DNA from: UBA5287 sp041672395
Lineage (GTDB): Bacteria > Bacteroidota > Bacteroidia > Bacteroidales > Dysgonomonadaceae
Length of the DNA: 13,985 nucleotides
Direction of reading: 5' to 3'
NCBI GenBank assembly: GCA_041672395.1
Contig: JBAYZS010000057.1
Span: 1 to 13,985, forward strand
Shown: in pieces, positions 1 to 6,272 of the stretch
How the letters are laid out: each line of letters starts with the position of its first letter
How positions within the stretch are numbered: the first letter of the stretch is position 1
Position numbers and translations under genes: made by a program
Notes under the pieces: model-generated
Database searches by the model: none
What the model saw: only the letters and a program-made list of their open reading frames with translations
What the model was told of the DNA's origin: nothing

Positions 1-531
1 TTCTCCCATATATTCTGACAATTGGCTCAACAATTTTACAATTCTATACGGAGATTCATAAAACACCATTGTTCTTGTTTCTTCAGCCAATTCTTTCAAA
101 CGTGTTTGACGACCTTTTTTTTGAGGAAGAAATCCTTCAAAACAAAACCTGTCGTTTGGAATTCCAGACATAACCAAAGCGGGAACAAAAGCGGTCGCAC
201 CTGGAAGGCACTCAACTTCCACTTCAGCCTTTACGCATGCGCGAACAAGCAAAAAACCGGGGTCTGAAATAGCTGGTGTACCTGCATCTGAAACAAGTGC
301 TATCGTTTCACCACCCTTAAGTTTTTCAACAAGTTGGTCAGCAGTTCGATGTTCATTAAATTTATGATGCGATTGCATGGGGGTTTCAATTCCAAAATGC
401 TTGAGAAGAAATCCGGTCGTACGTGTATCTTCTGCCAAAACCAAATCGCATGTTTTTAATACATTAATCGCTCTTAATGTAATATCTTCCAAATTTCCTA
501 TGGGTGTAGGTACCACTATTAATTTACCCAT
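1..531 (-). CDS. rsmI: 16S rRNA (cytidine1402-2'-O)-methyltransferase RsmI, C-terminus cut off by window edge
   Basis: RsmI uses S-adenosylmethionine to methylate the 2'-OH of C1402 in the decoding centre of 16S rRNA. The reverse-strand frame from the ATG at 531-529 reads 177 codons without a stop to base 1, so the C-terminal part lies outside. Visible tetrapyrrole-methylase-fold motifs are PTPIGNLEDIT (residues 8-18), LAEDTR (32-37), VSDAGTPAISDPG (80-92), the proline-glycine turn LPGATA (109-114), FEGFLP (131-136) and FYESPYR (157-163). PTPIGNLEDIT and SDAGTP are diagnostic for RsmI as against cobalamin methylases of the same fold. The start is only 15 nt after the stop of the upstream same-strand gene (547-1323), so the two are probably co-transcribed. 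No Shine-Dalgarno sequence is visible, as usual for Bacteroidota. Nothing suggests damage in the visible part. Confidence 0.96.
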   Translation of the reverse strand, partial: MGKLIVVPTPIGNLEDITLRAINVLKTCDLVLAEDTRTTGFLLKHFGIETPMQSHHKFNEHRTADQLVEKLKGGETIALVSDAGTPAISDPGFLLVRACVKAEVEVECLPGATAFVPALVMSGIPNDRFCFEGFLPQKKGRQTRLKELAEETRTMVFYESPYRIVKLLSQLSEYMGE

Positions 532-546
532 TGAATATACTGAATA

Positions 547-1323
547 TCAATCATTAAATCCATCAAATACAACTTCAACGAAGCTCTGAACTATTGGGTT
601 GTCAAAATCCCAATTGAAATTACTCTTAATATATTTCTCACATTCTTCATAAGAATTAAATGAACTCAATCGAGTCATTTGATTATTCATTTCCACTCTA
701 TCATTATTGAAAAGCTCTCGTTGAAATGAGAACAAATCATTGATGCTCATTCTCTTTTTCAAATCTATATTAGATGTCGGAACTTCAATCATATCATTGA
801 ATGAGCTTGAAGTCGTTTTGATTACCGTATGAGCCTTCTCTTTAGGATATTTTACATCTTCATGTTTATCTTTGACAAGAAAGTTAGTGTAAATAGGCAA
901 GTCTATAGGAAGCTTTTCTGATCTTACAAATGATGGCTTTTCCACAATTGGCTCTGGTTCAACAACATTTTCTTCCAGATTGATGATTATTTCTTCACGT
1001 TCAACAATATTATTATCCCGTTCAGCAATAATTTCTTTATTATCGGTTTCATCTACATGAGTAATCACAGGTCCTTCATTTTTTGATGCTAATTCAACAT
1101 CAGAAAGATAATTTACCAATTTCGACATCTCTCCTTTCATTTCCTCAATTTGAGACATCTCCAAATCGTGAAGCAACTGCACAATTTTCTGCGTCTTTGC
1201 AAAAGCATCATTCAAAGAAGAAAAGGGCAATGAATTGCTTTTTTGAATCTCTGTCAATCTATTTTTCAGCAAGTCTATTTGCTCTAACAGGTCTTCTATA
1301 TATTTATGTTTCTTTTCCAACAT
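547..1323 (-). CDS. Bacteroidota-type conserved protein with N-terminal coiled coil, function unknown
   Basis: 258 residues if started at the ATG at 1323-1321. The frame can be lengthened four residues to a TTG at 1335-1333, but the ATG is the better start. No catalytic motif is recognised. The first 80 or so residues are charged and heptad-like and should form a coiled coil. The middle (about 85-160) is acidic and low in complexity, rich in Glu, Val, Ile and Asn, and probably disordered. The last 67 residues (192-258) form a compact, aromatic-rich segment beginning MSINDLFSFQRELFNND, which I recognise as a conserved C-terminal block of Bacteroidota hypothetical proteins. No signal peptide or membrane segment is seen, so it is probably cytoplasmic. 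It lies between the helicase gene (61 nt upstream) and rsmI (15 nt downstream) on the same strand. A scaffold or adaptor role is possible but is only a guess. Confidence 0.85.
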   Translation of the reverse strand: MLEKKHKYIEDLLEQIDLLKNRLTEIQKSNSLPFSSLNDAFAKTQKIVQLLHDLEMSQIEEMKGEMSKLVNYLSDVELASKNEGPVITHVDETDNKEIIAERDNNIVEREEIIINLEENVVEPEPIVEKPSFVRSEKLPIDLPIYTNFLVKDKHEDVKYPKEKAHTVIKTTSSSFNDMIEVPTSNIDLKKRMSINDLFSFQRELFNNDRVEMNNQMTRLSSFNSYEECEKYIKSNFNWDFDNPIVQSFVEVVFDGFND

Positions 1324-1372
1324 GATTTTATTCAATCAATAAAACTGTTCTATCATTTATTAAATGTTATCA

Positions 1373-1402
1373 CAAAAATACGATTTATTTAGTAAGAGCA
1401 AT
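1373..1402 (-). promoter_or_regulatory. Bacteroidota-type promoter for the coiled-coil gene and rsmI
   Basis: Read on the minus strand, ATTG (1402-1399) is followed after 18 nt by TATTTTTG (1380-1373), a full match to the Bacteroidota -7 element TAnnTTTG. It overlaps the last codons of the helicase gene and lies about 50 nt before the ATG at 1323. It could let the coiled-coil gene and rsmI be transcribed independently of the helicase. The call rests on sequence match only. Confidence 0.5.
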
Positions 1403-2809
1403 AAGTTCATTGGGAAAATTCACAAGATATAACATTCGAACACTTCTGGTGACTGAGGTATAAAGCCATCGATAAAAGGAATCACTCATATATGATTTGT
1501 TGATATACCCCAAATCCAGAAACACATTTTGCCATTCACCTCCTTGTGCTTTATGACAAGTAACCGCATAGCCATACTTCACTTGAAGGGCATTAAAGTA
1601 GGGATTCGTTTTCATTTTTTTATATCTATCACGTTTTTGAGGTACGTCAGCATAATCTTCCATAACTGATGTATAAAGTGCCTCATTCTGTTCTCGTGAT
1701 AACCCGGGAACTTCAGTATGCAAAGTATCCATTATTATTTTTGCTTCAAATTCAATGTCGTAATCTCTATGCTTTAACAATACATTACAAAATCTGAATC
1801 CATACATTTCTTCAGAACCTCTTACCCTCAATACTTCAACAAATTCGCCATTTGCAAGAAAGTCTAAATTCTCAAATTTATCGACCCAATAATAATTGTT
1901 TTTAGTAATCATCAACAAGTCTCCCGACGAAAGTTCGTCTTCTCTAAATAATATCATATTTCGGATACCATTATTGAATGCATTCACCCTTTTATTGGAT
2001 CGGGATACCACAATTGTTTCTTCAAATCCTTCATGATTATATGCATTTGCAATTTCATCAATTAATTCGGCACCGGAAATCTGTTTTATATCTTTAAACC
2101 CGTCAAGTTCGATTTTGGGAAATTCTGAAGTATCTCCATTTAATAATATATTGCGAAGTCGGGTTGCATTAAATAATATCCCCGACTCCTCTTCCTGCCT
2201 AACTATCTCTTTAAGAGTGCTTTCCGTAACTTCTAAATGATACGAACGCAACACATTACTATCCAATGCAGGACTTATTTCTTGTTTAACAGGTGGTAAT
2301 TGGGCTGAATCCCCTATTAACAACAACTTACAACCATCGCCGGAATAAACATGCTCTATCAAATCATCCAACAATCGACCTGTTCCAAATACGGATGATT
2401 CTCCATTTTGATTACTAATCATTGAAGCTTCATCGACAATAAATAATGTATGCTTATGCAAATTAGGTATCAAATCAAAATGCCCATCACCATCTGCAAA
2501 TTTCTTTTGCCTGTATATCTTTTTATGAATAGTATATGCTTGTTGCCCAGCATATCCGGAAAACACTTTTGCAGCACGACCTGTTGGGGCAAGTAACACA
2601 CTCTTCTGTTTAAAATCGTTCATCGTCTTTACCAAACTACCTATTATAGAGGACTTCCCGGTGCCAGCATAGCCTTTCAATAAGAATACTTGATTATCTC
2701 TTTTGGAAATCAGAAACTCAACTATTTTATCTAAAGCGATTCTTTGATCATTTGTAAATGCAAAAGGGAAGTTTTCTTGAATTTTGTCCGTAAAGAATTT
2801 ATGAATCAT
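1385..2809 (-). CDS. SF1 (RecD/Dda-like) ATP-dependent DNA helicase
   Basis: A 474-residue superfamily 1 helicase of the short RecD2/Dda-like type common in Bacteroidota; it should translocate on single-stranded DNA using ATP in the cytoplasm. Motifs occur in the expected order: Walker A GYAGTGKSS (46-54), motif Ia LAPTGRAAK (73-81), Walker B VDEASM (125-130), motif III GDSAQLPPV (166-174), a UvrD_C_2-type block VTCHKAQGGEW (416-426) and motif VI YTSVTR (450-455). No long N-terminal extension is present, so it is not the RecD subunit of RecBCD, and no nuclease domain is seen. Start: ATG at 2809-2807, encoding MIHKFF. It is divergent from the DUF3822 gene across 72 nt and is the first of three same-strand genes ending in rsmI. 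The biological role (repair, fork restart) is not determined by the sequence. Confidence 0.92.
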   Translation of the reverse strand: MIHKFFTDKIQENFPFAFTNDQRIALDKIVEFLISKRDNQVFLLKGYAGTGKSSIIGSLVKTMNDFKQKSVLLAPTGRAAKVFSGYAGQQAYTIHKKIYRQKKFADGDGHFDLIPNLHKHTLFIVDEASMISNQNGESSVFGTGRLLDDLIEHVYSGDGCKLLLIGDSAQLPPVKQEISPALDSNVLRSYHLEVTESTLKEIVRQEEESGILFNATRLRNILLNGDTSEFPKIELDGFKDIKQISGAELIDEIANAYNHEGFEETIVVSRSNKRVNAFNNGIRNMILFREDELSSGDLLMITKNNYYWVDKFENLDFLANGEFVEVLRVRGSEEMYGFRFCNVLLKHRDYDIEFEAKIIMDTLHTEVPGLSREQNEALYTSVMEDYADVPQKRDRYKKMKTNPYFNALQVKYGYAVTCHKAQGGEWQNVFLDLGYINKSYMSDSFYRWLYTSVTRSVRMLYLVNFPNELIALTK

Positions 2810-2854
2810 TAATTTGTTTTTCTTGTAAAAGTAGTATAAATCTCATTCTTTTTC

Positions 2855-2862
2855 TAAATTTG
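2855..2862 (+). promoter_or_regulatory. -7 element (TAAATTTG) before the DUF3822-rsmD pair
   Basis: TAAATTTG matches the Bacteroidota -7 consensus TAnnTTTG and ends 19 nt before the ATG at 2882, implying a short leader. I see no convincing TTTG/TTG element at 19-21 nt spacing upstream, so only half the promoter is supported. Confidence 0.4.
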
Positions 2863-2881
2863 TAACTTAAAAACTGCAAGT

Positions 2882-3703
2882 ATGTTTTTACCCGAGAATA
2901 TTGATCTAACTAATTCAGAGAATTTTATATTGACTATTCGACTTACTTCAATAAGTGTTGAATTCTCAGTTCATTGCCCTACAGATAAAAACATTTTCTA
3001 CTATTGGGAGACAACTTTCAGCGATAAACTTACTTATTTGGAAAATATTCAGAAAATAATCTTTGATTTCAATATATTCTCACAAAAGTTTAAAAAGACT
3101 ATTGTGATAAGTGTTAATGAAAAATATACGATTGTCCCTGATGAATATTTTAATATAAAAAGGGCTGAGCAGATATTCTTTTTTAATGTGATGAGCAATA
3201 CTGAAAGATCAATTATACTTGATAACCAAATTGAAGCTTTAAAAATTCATTTACTCTTTGAAATGGATGATGATTTGCATTCTTTTATATCAAGAAGCTT
3301 ATTAAATCCAATTTTTGAAAGTCATGTTACTAATTTGATTTCATATTTTGAATCCTATAAAAAGGACCTGAAACACATTAGTTGTTTTATCAATTTCAAC
3401 AAATCATCAATTGATGTCATCACATACACCAAAGGTAAATTATTGTCATCCATCACATTACAAGAACATGAAGATCTTGATTTAACTTATTATATTTTCA
3501 ATTATTTGATGAAGATCGACTTTGATCAATTTAACGACCAATTATTCATCACAGGAGATTTATCTAATCAAAAAGAAGTGATTGATTCAATAAAGAAACT
3601 AATCAAAAACGTTGAAATAATCAAAATTGATTCTTATCCCACAATCCCGAATGAAGAGTTGGAAACAATTCCTTCGGATTTATTAATTAAGTTATGCGAA
3701 TAA
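2882..3703 (+). CDS. DUF3822 family protein
   Basis: 273 residues, matching the DUF3822 family of Bacteroidota in length, composition and gene position directly before rsmD. The family has no proven function that I know of; an actin/RNase H-like fold has been suggested for it, which I cannot confirm here. What can be seen: an N-terminal beta-rich half with SVEFSVHCPTDKNIFYYWE near residues 26-44, and a C-terminal half containing INFNKSSIDVITYTKGKLLSS and LFITGDLS, a pattern like the repeated strand-turn cores of that fold. There is no signal peptide or membrane helix. The last 10 nt overlap the rsmD start, so translation of the two is probably coupled. This conserved pairing hints at a link to rRNA modification or ribosome assembly, which is inference only. 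Confidence 0.87.
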   Translation: MFLPENIDLTNSENFILTIRLTSISVEFSVHCPTDKNIFYYWETTFSDKLTYLENIQKIIFDFNIFSQKFKKTIVISVNEKYTIVPDEYFNIKRAEQIFFFNVMSNTERSIILDNQIEALKIHLLFEMDDDLHSFISRSLLNPIFESHVTNLISYFESYKKDLKHISCFINFNKSSIDVITYTKGKLLSSITLQEHEDLDLTYYIFNYLMKIDFDQFNDQLFITGDLSNQKEVIDSIKKLIKNVEIIKIDSYPTIPNEELETIPSDLLIKLCE

Positions 3704-4233
3704 TAAGCGGTAAATACAAATCCAGAAGAATTCAGGTTCCTACAAATTTCAAGGCACGACCTACTACTGATTTTGCCAGAGAAAATTTGTTTAATGTACT
3801 GAATAATCTCATCGACTGGGAGGAAACAAATGCACTTGACTTGTTTTCTGGTACAGGAAGCGTTGCAATAGAAATGGTTTCAAGAGGATGTCCTCGTGTT
3901 GTGTGTGTTGAAATGAGCCCCATACATTATAATTTTATCAGTAAAGCAAAAGATATATTAAAAGCAAATGAATTATTTCCATTGAAAGCAGATGCTTTTA
4001 AGTTTTTAGCTACTTCACATGAGAAATTTGACCTCATTTTCGCAGATCCACCATATGAAATGCCAGAAATTGAAACGATTCCAAATCTTATTCTTGATCA
4101 CAGTCATTTAAATGAGGGGGGATTATTTGTCTTCGAACATTCCAAAAAGTTCAATTTTGCTGATTACGACTCGTTTATGGAAGAACGCGTTTATGGCAGT
4201 GTGCATTTTACGTTCTTTAAGAATAAACAGTGA
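3694..4233 (+). CDS. rsmD: 16S rRNA (guanine966-N2)-methyltransferase RsmD
   Basis: RsmD transfers a methyl group from S-adenosylmethionine to N2 of G966 in 16S rRNA, acting on assembled small-subunit particles. The 179-residue length is typical. Visible motifs: the N-terminal MRIISGKYKSRRI, the family signature RPTTDFARENLFN (22-34), SAM-binding motif I LDLFSGTGS (48-56), the acidic residue after strand 2 (CVEMSP, 71-76) and the catalytic DPPY (118-121), the usual form of the (N/D)PPY motif in N2-guanine methyltransferases. The ATG lies inside the end of the DUF3822 gene (10-nt overlap) in another frame. The gene stops 15 nt before the end of a doubtful minus-strand frame. It appears intact. 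Confidence 0.96.
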   Translation: MRIISGKYKSRRIQVPTNFKARPTTDFARENLFNVLNNLIDWEETNALDLFSGTGSVAIEMVSRGCPRVVCVEMSPIHYNFISKAKDILKANELFPLKADAFKFLATSHEKFDLIFADPPYEMPEIETIPNLILDHSHLNEGGLFVFEHSKKFNFADYDSFMEERVYGSVHFTFFKNKQ

Positions 4234-4248
4234 TTTCAAACGACATGC

Positions 4249-4443
4249 TTATTTTTTTAGTTCTTCAAATGTTGTAAGATACCGATTTATAAGTGAGTCC
4301 TTAATATATTCTTCACGTGCAGATTGAAAGGTTTTATAATACTTTTCTGAAGCTGCTTCTATTTTTAATAATAACTGAATATATTCATCATAAATAGTAT
4401 TCAATTCTCTATCGTATCTATCTAAACCATGTAGCCTTCCCAA
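4249..4443 (-). pseudogene. 64-codon TTG-start frame, possible remnant or small gene of unknown function
   Basis: A minus-strand frame of 64 codons whose only usable start is TTG (4443-4441); there is no in-frame ATG, and an in-frame TAA lies two codons upstream (4449-4447). The encoded peptide is charged and rich in Glu, Tyr, Leu and Lys (for example RELNTIYDEYIQLLLKIE), with a coiled-coil-like pattern and protein-like composition, which argues against pure chance. I do not recognise it. It converges on rsmD with 15 nt between stops and lies about 106 nt from the IS1380 element. The missing ATG and upstream stop fit the eroded 3' part of a larger gene, but a real short TTG-start gene or a chance frame are also possible. 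Confidence 0.3.
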
Positions 4444-4549
4444 TTTTTAGGACAGTTCCGAGTTAGACAATATTATTAACTTTGTTTCTTTTCGGTTACA
4501 TCTCTGTTAAGAAATTATTACATTCTAGTACTATCAAAGTGTTTATTAA
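4444..4549. other. Short spacer before the insertion sequence, with a promoter-like -7 element
   Basis: No gene is seen. On the plus strand TAACTTTG (4477-4484) fits TAnnTTTG and points towards the IS and the receptor operon, but no good TTTG/TTG element stands at the expected distance. The last five bases (ATTAA, 4545-4549) are the left copy of the IS target duplication. Before the insertion this stretch continued directly into the sequence now starting at 6190. Confidence 0.35.
4545..4549. repeat. Left target-site duplication of the IS (ATTAA)
   Basis: ATTAA directly precedes the terminal CC of the left inverted repeat. The same five bases follow the terminal GG of the right end (6185-6189). 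IS1380 elements typically duplicate 4-5 bp. Confidence 0.8.
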
Positions 4550-4563
4550 CCTCAATTACGCAA
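4550..4563 (+). repeat. Left terminal inverted repeat of the IS1380 element
   Basis: CCTCAATTACGCAA; 11 of 14 positions match the inverted right end. The terminal CC and the inner CGCAA are identical in both. Confidence 0.82.
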
Positions 4564-4781
4564 TCTATTTATTTTGAAGTTTGAAATTTATTTCAGTTCT
4601 GTTTTGTTTAAAATCTATCAATACTTCCAGAGATATTATTTCACTTTCGATTGAATCTAATAAAAGCTCATGATTTTAGTGAGTGAAACGAGATATATAA
4701 TTGGTGAAAAAAGCAGTTCTGAGACAAGTAGACATAACAATCCCATTCCGATTTTTGATCATCGGTTTATTTGGCCAGTTA

Positions 4782-6059
4782 TCAGCTAAATATCAACTTC
4801 TCGTAGGGCCTGTCAGTATAAAGCTTAAGCTTCCATTGCCTTGACTGGCGTATCCACTTCCCTGCTACACTAATAAAACTGAATATAAATCTCTTTATTC
4901 GTGATGTAGAAGGAATATCTTCAAAGACTTTGGATACTTTATTAATGAGGTAGTTGTAGAAGTTTTTCATCATGGCTGTCAAGATTAAAAAAACTGTATT
5001 GCAGTTCATATCCGATGAAGGAAGGCGAGACCAACCAAAGTCATTGTTCTGTACATCAAATATCTTTTCGCTTGCACCTCGCATATTGTAATACTTGATA
5101 ATCTCTTCTTCGCTCGAGTCCCAGTCATTGGTCAAAATAGAACGATAAATGAAATCATCACCTGTGAATATATTTGTTTGGCGGTCTTTGTTCTTCTCTC
5201 GCATAACAACTAAACGATATTCCTTATCCTCGCAGAACTGCAAGAAAGGAATTGATCCCACCTCATAAGATTGATGATTGATTTCTATAGATTGCCAATG
5301 TGTAATTTCGCTAATCTGCTTTGTCATAGCTTTACAGCGGTTTGCTCGAATATAGAATAGCTTAGAGTTTTTAGCAACTGTGTCTATAATTTCTTTGCTA
5401 TATGAGCCAGCATCCATTCTCGATCTATTTACTTTTATTCCATTGTTGGCAAGCAGCTGATATGCTCTTTTCAGGGTCTCTGCCTGCCCAGTTTTTACGT
5501 TAGCATTTCCATCTCGATTCTCAATATAAACAATCATACCTGCGATAGTGGCAATACCTGGAAAATAGCCCGTAGTCTTTTTATAGGTGCGTTTAGCATC
5601 GTATTTGTTATGTGCAATGATTTGATTATCATAATCAAAGTCATAAAACTCGTTCTTATGCAATTGTTTGGTTAAAAGTAGTGATTTTATATTCAAGTCA
5701 TTCATCTTCTCATTGATATTGAACTGATACTCTTTATCAGAAACAGAGGTTATAGTGGTGTTTTCTGTAGCTAATTCTTTGAGCACTCTATGTAATGTGT
5801 CAGCACTAGGAACTCTATTGAAAGGAATATTTTCAAGGGTAGGACGTAAATATTTTTGTATATCCTCAGCTACTTCACCACCACAGAAAAAGATATCGAA
5901 CCATGCACGAAATATTTCTCCGTATTGATATCCAGATAAAGTCCTAGTTCCAAGATGATTATCAATTAGAGATAGAAGACCTGAATCGTTAAATTCTTGA
6001 TTTACGAAAGAAATACCAGCAAAAGGTGTGATTGATTGAGAAACTTTTTGTACTTTCAT
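4782..6059 (-). CDS. IS1380-family DDE transposase
   Basis: 425 residues, the usual full length for Bacteroides-type IS1380 transposases; it catalyses cut-and-paste movement of the element through a DDE RNase H-like core. Likely catalytic positions: the first Asp within FYDFDYDNQ (138-145), the second at Asp217 in SRMDAGSYS, and Glu331 in YYNMRGASEKIFD, which has the Y-(2)-R-(3)-E spacing of this superfamily. The N-terminal segment MKVQKVSQSITPFAG and the block NDFGWSRLPS (339-348) are also characteristic. Start: ATG at 6059-6057. The frame has no internal stop or frameshift, so the protein is probably functional. It is transcribed away from the receptor operon. Confidence 0.95.
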   Translation of the reverse strand: MKVQKVSQSITPFAGISFVNQEFNDSGLLSLIDNHLGTRTLSGYQYGEIFRAWFDIFFCGGEVAEDIQKYLRPTLENIPFNRVPSADTLHRVLKELATENTTITSVSDKEYQFNINEKMNDLNIKSLLLTKQLHKNEFYDFDYDNQIIAHNKYDAKRTYKKTTGYFPGIATIAGMIVYIENRDGNANVKTGQAETLKRAYQLLANNGIKVNRSRMDAGSYSKEIIDTVAKNSKLFYIRANRCKAMTKQISEITHWQSIEINHQSYEVGSIPFLQFCEDKEYRLVVMREKNKDRQTNIFTGDDFIYRSILTNDWDSSEEEIIKYYNMRGASEKIFDVQNNDFGWSRLPSSDMNCNTVFLILTAMMKNFYNYLINKVSKVFEDIPSTSRIKRFIFSFISVAGKWIRQSRQWKLKLYTDRPYEKLIFS

Positions 6060-6110
6060 TGAGTGTAACTTTTTTAATGCAACACCAATATAGGTGAAAT
6101 TTTACACATG

Positions 6111-6149
6111 GCAAAGCTACTGATAAGATATTTCATATCAGTGCTTTGC
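6111..6149. repeat. 39-bp hairpin inside the IS, upstream of the transposase
   Basis: GCAAAGCTACTGATA (6111-6125) pairs with TATCAGTGCTTTGC (6136-6149); the arms are complementary over 14 bases with a single bulged base, around a 10-nt loop. It lies between the right inverted repeat and the transposase start. One arm contains the presumed transposase -7 box. No U-tract follows on either strand, so a classic terminator is unlikely. It may limit read-through transcription into the transposase or bind a regulator. Confidence 0.75.
6112..6119 (-). promoter_or_regulatory. -7 element (TAGCTTTG) of the transposase promoter
   Basis: On the minus strand this reads TAGCTTTG, a full match to TAnnTTTG, about 52 nt before the transposase ATG. 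The base run at the expected -33 position reads ACTG (6142-6139), a weak match to TTTG. The whole promoter lies within the hairpin at 6111-6149. Confidence 0.45.
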
Positions 6150-6170
6150 TTATTTATTGAAAGAAGTCAC

Positions 6171-6184
6171 TTGCGGAGTTAAGG
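6171..6184 (-). repeat. Right terminal inverted repeat of the IS1380 element
   Basis: Read inward on the minus strand it is CCTTAACTCCGCAA, imperfectly matching the left end at 4550-4563. Confidence 0.82.
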
Positions 6185-6189
6185 ATTAA
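6185..6189. repeat. Right target-site duplication of the IS (ATTAA)
   Basis: ATTAA follows the terminal GG of the element and copies 4545-4549. Confidence 0.8.
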
Positions 6190-6212
6190 TAACAAATTCA
6201 CTATGAATTGTG

Positions 6213-6243
6213 ATTGATATTTCTTGAAATGATATTATCTTTG
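6213..6243 (+). promoter_or_regulatory. Promoter of the TonB receptor / MFS / hemN / hemG operon
   Basis: ATTG (6213-6216), 19 nt, then TATCTTTG (6236-6243), a good fit to the Bacteroidota TTTG-N19-TAnnTTTG promoter. The start codon follows 29 nt later. The right IS end lies 28 nt upstream of the first element, so the core promoter survived the insertion, but anything further upstream was displaced by 1.6 kb. Confidence 0.6.
6219..6230. promoter_or_regulatory. 12-bp palindrome between the promoter elements, possible operator
   Basis: ATTTC-TT-GAAAT is a perfect inverted repeat placed exactly between the two promoter elements, where a bound repressor would block RNA polymerase. The wider sequence is AT-rich and loosely resembles an iron-responsive Fur box, but the match is not good enough to name the regulator. 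Confidence 0.3.
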
Positions 6244-6272
6244 CGTTTTTCATTATCCAAAAATTCACAGTA

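Larger units (their letters stand above)
4550..6184 (-). mobile_element. Complete IS1380-family insertion sequence, 1635 bp
   Basis: Both ends can be fixed from sequence. The left end starts CCTCAATTACGCAA (4550-4563); the right end, read inward on the minus strand, starts CCTTAACTCCGCAA (6184-6171); 11 of 14 positions agree. Both sides are flanked by ATTAA. The size is in the range of Bacteroides IS1380 elements (about 1.6 kb). One intact transposase (4782-6059) occupies most of it. The 3' non-coding part (4564-4781) holds no gene, only a small hairpin CCGAT/ATCGG (4748-4765) just beyond the transposase stop. The 5' part (6060-6170) holds the transposase promoter and a larger hairpin. Clean target duplication and an intact reading frame suggest a recent, still potentially active insertion. 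Confidence 0.93.

Noticed and set aside
22..589. Plus-strand open frames at 22-267 and 377-589
   Set aside because: They lie antisense to rsmI, whose motifs are unmistakable on the minus strand, and the translations have no recognisable features.
1083..1325. Plus-strand open frame antisense to the coiled-coil gene
   Set aside because: A shadow of the AT-rich minus-strand gene; no motif and no promoter.
4713..4735. GCAGTTCTGAGACAAGTAGAC as the left end of the IS
   Set aside because: It shares only a CAAGT-GAC core with the right end and has no matching target duplication; the end at 4550 gives a better terminal match and exact ATTAA duplications.
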